36,973 nt of DNA from Clostridia bacterium (lineage in GTDB: Bacteria > Bacillota > Clostridia > Christensenellales > CAG-314), in the NCBI GenBank assembly GCA_017409765.1, contig JAFQSA010000053.1:1-36973 (forward strand), written 5' to 3'. Below the pieces are notes generated by a model, which was given only the letters and a program-made list of their open reading frames with translations, did not search any database and had not been told where the DNA came from. The number at the start of each line of letters is the position of its first letter. Position 1 is the first letter of the stretch. This document shows positions 1-6,744 of the stretch, piece after piece. Position numbers and translations under genes: made by a program.

Positions 1-40
1 GCCAGCGTTCGTCCTGAGCCAGGATCAAACTCTTAAGTTT
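1..40 (-). rRNA. rrs: 16S ribosomal RNA, 5' end only
   Basis: The reverse complement of the first 33 bases is the universal 16S start (AGAGTTTGATCCTGGCTCAG, the 27F primer site) followed by GACGAACGCTGGC. By E. coli numbering the A at window position 33 is about base 8, so the mature 5' end lies near position 40. The gene runs off the left edge and only its first 40 or so bases are present. It is divergent from the PH-domain gene. Confidence 0.96.
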
Positions 41-61
41 AATCTGACTATGTTAACTTTT

Positions 62-80
62 GGTTGAGTCTTACTCAACC
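62..80 (-). promoter_or_regulatory. Hairpin in the 16S rRNA leader
   Basis: GGTTGAGT and ACTCAACC form a perfect 8-bp stem with a 3-base loop, about 20 bases upstream of the mature 16S 5' end. It is probably part of the pre-rRNA processing structure. There is no T tract on the minus strand, so a terminator is unlikely. Confidence 0.6.
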
Positions 81-178
81 GCTGGCTAAAATCCTAAATA
101 AATTGACTGTGTTTTATTTCGTACTTCTATTCTGTTTTCAAGCTTCATTTCGCCGTTCACATAGTGGACAGCTTACAT

Positions 179-207
179 ATTTTACTACAAGGAGCTTTTA
201 TTGTCAA
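179..207 (-). promoter_or_regulatory. Promoter of the rRNA operon
   Basis: On the minus strand, TTGACA (207-202), a 17-base spacer and TAAAAT (184-179). Transcription would start near 172, giving a leader of about 130 bases before 16S. The -35 and the spacing match consensus and the -10 differs at one base. The rest of 34-473 is AT-rich leader and promoter DNA without a gene. Confidence 0.75.
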
Positions 208-415
208 CTACTTTTCGCAAAGTTTTTTGATAAATTTTGATAATTTTTTACGCATCAATTTTGCCTTGTTTTGCCATTGTTTTTGGCAGATTTTGTACGT
301 AATTTAGCACTATTTTGCGGAACATTTTGTGCAGTATCTATATTGTTTTGCATCATTTTTTGATCCTTGCATTTACCGACATTGATTGGGAATACATCCT
401 ATCTGCAAAAACCGT

Positions 416-444
416 TTGACACCTACGCGCGCGTAATATATAAT
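416..444 (+). promoter_or_regulatory. Consensus sigma-A promoter of the PH-domain gene
   Basis: TTGACA (416-421), 17 bases, TATAAT (439-444). Both boxes and the spacing are perfect. The spacer holds an alternating GCGCGCG run. The start would be near 451, only about 23 bases before the ATG at 474. Confidence 0.85.
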
Positions 445-473
445 GATAGCAACAAAATAGCGAGGGATTTTTT

Positions 474-1112
474 ATGCAAGTTAACGAAAGATACTTCAAC
501 GATAACACCAATCAAATGCACGAAATTGAGGACGTTTTGACAGAGGGCGAAAAGGTGCTTTGGCGAGGAAAACCAAACAAGACATCCTACATTTGGGCGG
601 CAGTACTAAAAATGATGCCCATTGCACTGCTGTGGTTAGCGTTTGACGGCGCATTTATCTATATGATGCTGACCGCCGACGAGGCACCCACGGAAATGAT
701 GTGGTTTATCATTCCATTTTTTGCCATTCATTTGGCACCTGTTTGGATTTGGATTGGCAACATCGTGAAGGCCGTTGGGGAGATACGCAACATCGAATAC
801 GCCATCACAGACAAGCGCGTGATTGTGAGAAGTGGCATGGTTGGTATCGACTTTAAGTTCATCAACCACACGGAAATTGACAGCGTTAATGTTAAAGTTA
901 GTTTTGTAGACAGACTTTGCAAAGTGGGCGACGTGTACATCAACTCTACATCCAACTCGGCAGTATTGTTTGACTTAGAAAATCCCTACAATATTGCTAA
1001 GAATTTGCAAAAGTTGAGCTACGACGTTAAAACGGACGTTCAATACCCAAACGCACTACGCCCTGACGAAAACAACGGTTACGGCACAGTATACACAGAT
1101 GATACGTTTTAG
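474..1112 (+). CDS. PH-domain (YdbS-like, bPH2) membrane protein
   Basis: A 212-residue membrane protein of unknown role. Residues 17-33 carry the motif that commonly precedes bacterial PH domains (LTEGEKVLWRGKP). Two hydrophobic segments follow at about 41-65 and 75-100. A soluble bacterial PH-type domain spans about 105-185, recognised by the ITDKRVIVRSG strand pair. The C-terminal tail is short and polar. The ATG at 474 is preceded by GAGGG about 8 bases upstream and lies just downstream of a perfect promoter, so the gene is probably monocistronic. It ends in a terminator shared with the convergent EF-G-like gene. Family members are often called YdbS/YdbT-like, and no biochemical role is inferred. 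The family call is good and the function is unknown. Confidence 0.8.
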   Translation: MQVNERYFNDNTNQMHEIEDVLTEGEKVLWRGKPNKTSYIWAAVLKMMPIALLWLAFDGAFIYMMLTADEAPTEMMWFIIPFFAIHLAPVWIWIGNIVKAVGEIRNIEYAITDKRVIVRSGMVGIDFKFINHTEIDSVNVKVSFVDRLCKVGDVYINSTSNSAVLFDLENPYNIAKNLQKLSYDVKTDVQYPNALRPDENNGYGTVYTDDTF

Positions 1113-1139
1113 TAAAAGTTAATATTCTACAACAAAAAA

Positions 1140-1158
1140 GGCACTCGAATTGAGTGCC
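1140..1158. terminator. Bidirectional terminator
   Basis: GGCACTC and GAGTGCC form a perfect 7-bp stem with a 5-base loop. T-rich DNA follows on the plus strand (TTTTGATTTTTG) and TTTTTTGTTG follows on the minus strand. It lies between the convergent stops at 1112 and 1179. Confidence 0.9.
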
Positions 1159-1178
1159 TTTTGATTTTTGTTTAGTTA

Positions 1179-3236
1179 TTAGTCGTCTGCGTTGAGCTTT
1201 TTAGCTTCTTCGATGATCTTTGGAGCTGCTGCAGGTGGAACCATTTCGTAGCGAGCAAACTTGAGTGAGTAGCTACCGCGACCTTGTGTCATAGAACGAA
1301 GGTCTGTTGCGTACTTGAGAACTTCCGCAAGAGGTGCTTCCGCTGTAACGATTTGCTTGCCACCAACAAGGTCTGTACCCATGATACGGCCACGACGCTT
1401 GTTCATGTCGCCCATAACGTCACCGAGGTAACTTTCGGGAACGGTGATTTGAAGCTCGTAGATAGGCTCGAGCAACGTTGGGTTAGCTTGTTCACAACCG
1501 GACTTGTAAGCAAGGCTTGCTGCCATTTGGTAAGCGATATCCTTACTGTCTACTGGGTGACTAGAGCCGTCGAACAACGTAGCCTTCAAGTCTACCATTG
1601 GGTAGCCTGCCAAAACGCCCTTAGCGATAGCGTTGCGAAGTCCCTTTTCTACAGATGGGATAAATTGACGAGGAACTGTACCACCAACAACGGCGTCTAC
1701 AAACTCGAATACGCCATCAGCTGCGCCTGGTTCGAAACGAACTTTACAGTGACCATATTGACCAGCACCACCAGATTGCTTTTTGTGTTTACCTTCTGCC
1801 TCAACACACTTGCGGATTGTTTCGCGATAAGGAATACGAGGATCGGTAAGAACGGCTTCGCAGTTGTACTTGGATTTGAGCTTTTTGCACAAAATGTCAA
1901 GTTGAGTGTCGCCAAGACCGGACAAAATCATTTCGCCAGTTTCGGGGTCTTTTGTTACTGTGAAGGAGATATCTTCGTCCTTGAGTTTGTTCAAGCCACC
2001 AAAGATCTTGTCTTCGTCACCCTTCTTAGCGGCATATACAGCGCGAGAGTAAACTGGAGTTGGGAGTTGAACAGGTTCCATGTGAACTTCCTTGCCTTCG
2101 CAAAGAACGTCGCCTGTAGATGTTGTTGTAAGTTTTGCAAGAGCAGCGATGTCGCCTGCGCAAGCACAGTCGGTCATTTCTTGCTTTTTACCCTTCATGA
2201 AGTAAATTTGAGAGATCTTTTCTTGACTGTCGGTTGTCATGTTCATCAAAGTCATACCGCTACGAAGTGTACCGGATACAACGCGGAAGATGGAAAGACG
2301 GCCTACAAATGGGTCGGCAATAGTTTTGAATACGCGCAAAACAACTTTGCCATCAGCATCAGCTGGAAGGTTGCTTACATTGCCAGCACCATCGTGAACC
2401 TTTGTCAAGCGGTCTGCACTTGGCATAGAGTCTACGATCATGTCCATAAGGTTGAATACACCACGGTTTTGCAATGCTGTACCAGCAACAACTGGAATAG
2501 CTGTGCCTTGAGCGATACCATTTGCAATACCTGTTGCAATTTCTTCTTGAGTGAGTTCTTCGCCATCGAAGAATTTCATCATCAAGTCGTCGTCTGTTTC
2601 TGCAGCAACTTCCACAAGTTTTTCGCGACAAGCGGAAACTTCGTCTTGAAGGTTAGCTGGAATTTCGTTTGTGATTGTCTTTTCCTTGAAGTTTGCAAAG
2701 GACATGTTAACAACGTTGACAGAACCTGTCATTTTGCCACCGTCCATTTGTGGAACAACCACTGGAACAACCTTGGGGAATTTTTCGGCAATAGCATCCA
2801 ATGTCTTTTGGAAAGAGGAGTTTTCCTTGTCTACGCCGTTAACGAAGATGATTGCAGGAATCTTGTTCTTCAAGCAATATTCAAGAGCCTTTTCGGTACC
2901 AACTGTCAAAGAGCCAGATGCGCTTGTAACGATAACTGCGCTATCTGCTGCGGACAAAGCCATCAACATTTCGCTTTCGAAATCGAAGTAACCTGGTACG
3001 TCGATAAGGTTGATTTTTACACCTTTGTAGTTGCAGTTTGCTACTGCAAGGCTAATGGAAATTTTGCGCGCAATTTCTTCTGCGTCGAAGTCCATTGTGG
3101 TGTTGCCGTCGTCCGTACGACCTTGACGGTCGATTGCACGAGTATTGTACAAAATTGCCTCTGCCAATGTGGTTTTACCTTCGCCACTGTGACCGATGAG
3201 TGCAACGTTTCTGATGTCTTTTGCTAATACTGCCAT
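1179..3236 (-). CDS. EF-G-like translational GTPase (second-type EF-G)
   Basis: A 685-residue protein with the full EF-G layout: GTPase domain (1 to about 270), domain II, then domains III-V ending with the EF-G C-terminal fold (RRGRIMG motif and TQGRGSYSL near the end). The G motifs differ from canonical FusA. The P-loop is GHSGEGKTT (15-23), G3 is DVPGY (79-83) with Tyr where EF-G has the catalytic His, and G4 is NGVD (133-136) with Gly in place of Lys. The first two changes are typical of EF-G-like paralogues such as EF-G2; the G4 change is more unusual. This is therefore probably not the housekeeping elongation factor, and its role (recycling, stress or other) is unknown. AGGAG lies about 10 bases upstream of the ATG. 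The promoter is at 3323-3295. Confidence 0.88.
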   Translation of the reverse strand: MAVLAKDIRNVALIGHSGEGKTTLAEAILYNTRAIDRQGRTDDGNTTMDFDAEEIARKISISLAVANCNYKGVKINLIDVPGYFDFESEMLMALSAADSAVIVTSASGSLTVGTEKALEYCLKNKIPAIIFVNGVDKENSSFQKTLDAIAEKFPKVVPVVVPQMDGGKMTGSVNVVNMSFANFKEKTITNEIPANLQDEVSACREKLVEVAAETDDDLMMKFFDGEELTQEEIATGIANGIAQGTAIPVVAGTALQNRGVFNLMDMIVDSMPSADRLTKVHDGAGNVSNLPADADGKVVLRVFKTIADPFVGRLSIFRVVSGTLRSGMTLMNMTTDSQEKISQIYFMKGKKQEMTDCACAGDIAALAKLTTTSTGDVLCEGKEVHMEPVQLPTPVYSRAVYAAKKGDEDKIFGGLNKLKDEDISFTVTKDPETGEMILSGLGDTQLDILCKKLKSKYNCEAVLTDPRIPYRETIRKCVEAEGKHKKQSGGAGQYGHCKVRFEPGAADGVFEFVDAVVGGTVPRQFIPSVEKGLRNAIAKGVLAGYPMVDLKATLFDGSSHPVDSKDIAYQMAASLAYKSGCEQANPTLLEPIYELQITVPESYLGDVMGDMNKRRGRIMGTDLVGGKQIVTAEAPLAEVLKYATDLRSMTQGRGSYSLKFARYEMVPPAAAPKIIEEAKKLNADD

Positions 3237-3294
3237 GTTTATTGTGCTCCTAAAATAAATTTCGTTAGAGTGTGCCTAAAAGCACTACTGACCT

Positions 3295-3323
3295 ATTATA
3301 CAATATTTGAAAGACAATTTCAA
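3295..3323 (-). promoter_or_regulatory. Promoter of the EF-G-like gene
   Basis: On the minus strand, TTGAAA (3323-3318), 17 bases, TATAAT (3300-3295). The start would be near 3288, giving a leader of about 50 bases before the ATG at 3236. Confidence 0.7.
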
Positions 3324-3486
3324 TAGCAAACTGAAAAAAACTTGCAAAAAATCACAAAAATATTACACAAATCTGCTAGAATATTTACACTTTGAACGCA
3401 ACAATTAGCATCAAAGGGGACTTTTGGCTAGAAAATGGGTGGTTGGTGGCAATGCAAAGCAACAAATTTTGTAATGGCGTGTAACG

Positions 3487-4167
3487 TCATTGCAAAAAAT
3501 GAGCGTACTTTGCAGACAAATCGTTGCCACTTGGATCCATCAACGTGACGTCGCCATCCTCCTTGGCGTACTTTTTGTATCGCTTGCGTATCCTACGGGC
3601 TACACCATCCAAACTGTCGAAAATTTGCACGTTGGGAAACACCCTTGCAAAACAATTTTTGTACAAATTCATTGCCGAGTGGGCAAGGGCAATGCAATCG
3701 AATTGGCCATCGAAGGGCGCCGTTGTTTGACGGATGTACTCCACGATATTTTTGATATTTCCAACCTCGGCAAGAGCAGGAAAATCCGGCAAGGGACAAG
3801 GAATTACGTTTGGTTGGCGGACGTACTTGACCTTTGGTCCACCACACACAAGTACGTTGGAAATGGTATAGGTTGTGGCATGATTGATGGGCGCTTCGCA
3901 ACCAAAAATTGGGTAGTCCGTTTGCGCCGTTAGATGCTTGTAGGAGGCCATTGAAAGATCCACCGAGGAAAACACAACACAATCGCAACCACGGTTTTTT
4001 AGAACGTCCACATATATTTCCGCAAGAGAACAAAGTTTGCGCTTGTCCAAGGTGTGAAAGTTGTCTGAAGTGACTAGCGCCACAACGTTGGACGGCACCA
4101 CTTGCTTTAGTTTGTACAAGGCAGGAAAAATCCCCACACCATCATCTACAATCCCAATAGTTACCAT
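3487..4167 (-). CDS. Glutamate racemase-like protein without catalytic cysteines
   Basis: A 226-residue protein with the outline of the Asp/Glu racemase family. The N-terminal IGIVDDGVGIFPAL (4-17) matches the family's FDSGVGG start. PCPLPDF (123-129) matches the ACPLF segment, and a C-terminal DCIALAHSAMNL (157-168) lies where LGCTHYPLL should be. Both catalytic Cys positions are changed: the ACNT Cys is Ser (VVFSSVD, 64-70) and the GCTH Cys is His163. It is also shorter than MurI (about 260-270). Racemase activity by the two-base Cys mechanism is therefore unlikely; a ligand-binding or regulatory role is inference. GGGGGAC precedes the ATG. The reading frame is intact, so it is not an obvious pseudogene. 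The flanks are the EF-G-like gene and divergent rpsT. Confidence 0.6.
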   Translation of the reverse strand: MVTIGIVDDGVGIFPALYKLKQVVPSNVVALVTSDNFHTLDKRKLCSLAEIYVDVLKNRGCDCVVFSSVDLSMASYKHLTAQTDYPIFGCEAPINHATTYTISNVLVCGGPKVKYVRQPNVIPCPLPDFPALAEVGNIKNIVEYIRQTTAPFDGQFDCIALAHSAMNLYKNCFARVFPNVQIFDSLDGVARRIRKRYKKYAKEDGDVTLMDPSGNDLSAKYAHFLQ

Positions 4168-4321
4168 ACAAAGTCCCCCTTTTTAGGCAAAAGCCATCTA
4201 AAATAGCGTAAAATTTTGCAATTTGAAGCAAAGCTTGACCTTTTACATTTAGTTTACTGCGACAAATACATCAAAATGTTTAATTTGTTGCAGAATTTGA
4301 GATTTTTTTGCTAAAAAACAG

Positions 4322-4350
4322 TTGCCTAACCTTGCAAAGTGTGGTAATAT
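4322..4350 (+). promoter_or_regulatory. Probable promoter of rpsT
   Basis: TTGCCT (4322-4327), 17 bases, TAATAT (4345-4350). Both boxes are near consensus, about 50 bases before the rpsT start. A second possible -10 (TATAAC) lies near 4372 but has no clear -35. Confidence 0.5.
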
Positions 4351-4404
4351 TATTAGGCTAAAAAATTATGGTATAACTATGCCACGAAATACAAGGAGAT
4401 ACTA

Positions 4405-4836
4405 ATGGCTAACATTAAATCCGCAGAAAAAAGAGTTTCTGTATCCGCAACAAAAAAACTTCAAAACCAAATGGTTCGTTCCCAAATGCACACTGCAGTT
4501 AAAAAGTTTAACGCTGCTATTTCCGAAGGCGACGTAGAAACTGCAAAAGCTTTGTTGCCACTTGCTTGCTCTCAAGTTGATAAAGCTGCAAAGAAAGGTG
4601 TTATCCACAAGAATGCTGCTAACCACAAGAAAGGTCAACTTGCTAAGGCAGTTAGCCAACTTGAAAGAGGTATCGTTGTTGTTAAGGTTGACGCTAAGAC
4701 TTTGAAACAAGCTGAACAAAAGGCTGCTGCTCAAAGAAAGGCTGAAGAAGCTGCTGCAATCAAGGCTCAACGTAACCAAGCTAAGAAAGCTAAGGAAGCT
4801 GCTAAGCAACCTACTACAGGCAAGAAGAGCAAATAA
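4405..4836 (+). CDS. rpsT: 30S ribosomal protein S20 with a long Lys/Ala-rich C-terminal tail
   Basis: S20 binds 16S rRNA in the small subunit. Residues 1 to about 87 match the family: MANIKSAEKR start, a helical KK-rich body, and HKNAANHKKGQLAKAV near the end of the core. S20 is usually about 85-90 residues; this one has 143. The extra 55 or so residues (about 89-143) are almost only Ala, Lys, Gln, Glu and Arg and read as a charged helix followed by a basic tail (TTGKKSK). Codon use in the tail resembles the core, and a strong terminator follows directly, so a frameshift or misread stop is unlikely. AAGGAG precedes the ATG by 7 bases. The gene stands alone, as is common for rpsT. Confidence 0.93.
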   Translation: MANIKSAEKRVSVSATKKLQNQMVRSQMHTAVKKFNAAISEGDVETAKALLPLACSQVDKAAKKGVIHKNAANHKKGQLAKAVSQLERGIVVVKVDAKTLKQAEQKAAAQRKAEEAAAIKAQRNQAKKAKEAAKQPTTGKKSK

Positions 4837-4857
4837 TCTCGAATGTTGCAAAATCAA

Positions 4858-4884
4858 AAGGACTTTGGTAAATCCAAGGTCCTT
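4858..4884 (+). terminator. Terminator of rpsT
   Basis: An 11-bp stem (AAGGACTTTGG with CCAAGGTCCTT, one G-U pair) with a 5-base loop, followed by TTTTTTGTTG. Confidence 0.9.
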
Positions 4885-4935
4885 TTTTGTTGCACTATTA
4901 TTTATATTGATTAAGGTATTAAAATTCATTTAAAA

Positions 4936-4958
4936 AGCGTGGCACAATGTGTCACGCT
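4936..4958 (-). terminator. Terminator of the serine dehydratase gene
   Basis: AGCGTGGCAC and GTGTCACGCT pair with one mismatch around a 3-base loop. On the minus strand the stem is followed by TTTTT. It sits about 70 bases beyond the stop at 5029. The plus strand also has a T-rich flank. Confidence 0.7.
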
Positions 4959-5028
4959 TGTTGTTTTTGTAATTATATATTAAAGACTATTCCACTTGTC
5001 AATGTTTTGAAATAAAAGCTTTGTGCTT

Positions 5029-6234
5029 TTACTGCGGTTTGTGGTGGAAAAGTTTTGCAAGACCACCTTCGCTTGTTTCGCGGTACTCGGTGCGCAAGTC
5101 CTTGCCCGTTTGATACATTGTGTTTACAACAGTATCGAAGGAGATTTTGCGAGTGTGAGTAAGAAACGTTGCCAAGGATACGGCATTCAATGCGCGCATT
5201 GCGGCAACGGCGTTACGCTCGATACAAGGGATTTGTACAAGTCCGCCAATTGGGTCGCAAGTAAGCCCCAAGTGATGTTCCATTGCAACTTCCGCTGAGT
5301 ACTCAATTTGATCCAAGTTCATGTTGCAAATTTGCGCAACTGCTGCAGCAGCCATACTGCATGCTGAGCCAATCTCCGCTTGACAGCCACACTCTGCACC
5401 GCTGATGGATGCGTTTGTTTTGATAAGGTTGCCAATGATGCTTGCCGTTGCAAGGGCCTCAAGCACCTGTTGTTCCGTCAAATCCTTGGTGGTTTGTTGG
5501 TACTTCAAAACGGCAGGAAGAACGCCACAAGCGCCACAGGTGGGCGCAGTAACGATTGTGCCACCGCTGGCATTTTCCTCGCTTACTGCAAAGGCATAGG
5601 CGCAGACCATACGGTTTTCGTGAGTGGCAGTTGTTTCCTCGGGATGAACGCCATTGAACAAAATTTTCGCCTTGCGCTCGGTGCCAAGTCCGCCCTTCAA
5701 AATGCCTTCGGCAACAAGTCCACGGTCGATGGCTTGCTTCATTGTTTGCCAAATTGTTTTGAGGTAGTCCCAAATTTGAACACCCTCGAACCTTTCGACA
5801 TACTGTGGCAAGGTTATTTCGTTTGCACGGCAGTAGGCGGAAATTTGCTCAAAAGAGTTGTGTGGGTAAACTTCCGGCGGAGTGATGGATGCTTGACCTT
5901 CCACCGCGATTGCGCCACCGCCAACGGAACACACCTTCCAACTGCCAATTGTCTTTTCGCCATCCAATGCAAAAAGTTCCATTGTGTTGGGATGAGGCAG
6001 GTTGCCCGTTTGGGTATCGAACACAATCTCCACAGGTTTTGTGGCAGTTTTTTGCAAAACAGCATCGGTACCGTGTCCCTTGCCTGTTAGCGCCAAAGAG
6101 CCGTACAGCACCACTTTGTAGCTTGTGGCGGATGGATATTTTTCGCAAAAAAGTTTGATGGCTTTTTCCGGTCCCATTGTGTGGGAACTGGATGGGCCAC
6201 AACCAATTTTGTACAATTCGACAAGACTTTTCAT
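5029..6234 (-). CDS. sdaA: L-serine ammonia-lyase (L-serine dehydratase), single chain, iron-sulfur type
   Basis: Deaminates L-serine to pyruvate and ammonia using an oxygen-sensitive 4Fe-4S cluster. The 401 residues hold the N-terminal beta-type domain (GPSSSHTMGP, 13-22) and the catalytic alpha-type domain in one chain. Typical motifs are TAPTCGACGVLPA (229-241), GCQAEIGSACSMAA (283-296), LTCDPIGG (324-331) and VQIPCIERNA (333-342). By comparison with the family, Cys284, Cys326 and Cys337 are the probable cluster ligands. It is about 50 residues shorter than E. coli SdaA, and its C-terminus (GLAKLFHHKPQ) has no Cys. GAGAGGTG lies 4 bases before the ATG. A perfect promoter is at 6449-6421, so the leader is about 180 bases and contains an interspersed repeat. 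Confidence 0.93.
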   Translation of the reverse strand: MKSLVELYKIGCGPSSSHTMGPEKAIKLFCEKYPSATSYKVVLYGSLALTGKGHGTDAVLQKTATKPVEIVFDTQTGNLPHPNTMELFALDGEKTIGSWKVCSVGGGAIAVEGQASITPPEVYPHNSFEQISAYCRANEITLPQYVERFEGVQIWDYLKTIWQTMKQAIDRGLVAEGILKGGLGTERKAKILFNGVHPEETTATHENRMVCAYAFAVSEENASGGTIVTAPTCGACGVLPAVLKYQQTTKDLTEQQVLEALATASIIGNLIKTNASISGAECGCQAEIGSACSMAAAAVAQICNMNLDQIEYSAEVAMEHHLGLTCDPIGGLVQIPCIERNAVAAMRALNAVSLATFLTHTRKISFDTVVNTMYQTGKDLRTEYRETSEGGLAKLFHHKPQ

Positions 6235-6273
6235 AATGCACCTCTCATCAAAACTCTGTAAAAAATGATTATT

Positions 6274-6420
6274 CGATCGCCCTCTCCGTCAGTCTTCGAC
6301 TGCCACCTCTCCCAAAGTGAGAGGCAACGATTTGCCATCAAAAGAAACCATGATTTAGACAGAAACCTTGTAACAAATGCCAATAAAGTAATTCCCCCTT
6401 TTTGTGGAGGGGGAGTTTTA
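6274..6420. repeat. Interspersed palindromic repeat DNA in the sdaA leader
   Basis: The segment carries CCCTCTCCGTCAGTCTTCG, then CACCTCTCCC with GTGAGAGG, and at 6397-6417 a hairpin of CCCCCT with GGAGGGGG. Such C-rich and G-rich palindromes recur between genes of many gut Firmicutes. It lies wholly inside the predicted sdaA transcript. No coding sequence is supported here. Confidence 0.5.
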
Positions 6421-6449
6421 ATTATAGCACCATAAATGCGCTGTGTCAA
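6421..6449 (-). promoter_or_regulatory. Consensus promoter of sdaA
   Basis: On the minus strand, TTGACA (6449-6444), 17 bases, TATAAT (6426-6421). This is a perfect sigma-A promoter. Transcription would begin near 6414, just outside the repeat, leaving a leader of about 180 bases. Confidence 0.85.
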
Positions 6450-6539
6450 GCAAGTTAAAGCGGGCAATGCAAAATTGGCAAAAATTGGCAAAAAGCGGTA
6501 AATAATGAAAAAATAGTTGCAAAAATACATTTTTAACGT

Positions 6540-6569
6540 TTGACTTGATGATACGTTGTGTGCTAAAAT
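6540..6569 (+). promoter_or_regulatory. Probable promoter of the uracil permease gene
   Basis: TTGACT (6540-6545), 18 bases, TAAAAT (6564-6569), with TG one base before the -10 (extended -10). The leader of about 170 bases is AT-rich. I found no terminator hairpin or recognised riboswitch in it, although many uracil permease genes of Gram-positive bacteria are attenuated. Confidence 0.6.
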
Positions 6570-6744
6570 GCCGAAGATTTGGGGTTTTTACGGACACTTG
6601 AAAGTTTTTGAAGTATTTGTTAAAATCGCACAAAATCGAAGGAATTAGTAGTAGATTTGTGATAAAAACGGTAAATTTGAAGGCAAAAAGTTGACGGAAA
6701 ACCACCAAAAAACAACTAAATAAATTTTTACGGAGGAATCAAAA

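Noticed and set aside
1284..3227. Long open frame opposite the EF-G-like gene
   Set aside because: It is a Cys- and Val-rich mirror of the real gene with no ribosome site or family resemblance. Similar mirror frames lie opposite most genes here (for example 16902-19031 and 24978-26486) and come from codon bias.
6231..6708. Minus-strand frames upstream of sdaA
   Set aside because: They run through interspersed repeat and AT-rich promoter DNA and lack ribosome sites. The composition is not protein-like.
6570..6744. Riboswitch or PyrR attenuator before the uracil permease
   Set aside because: No terminator hairpin, PyrR-type loop or purine/preQ1 core was visible in the AT-rich leader.
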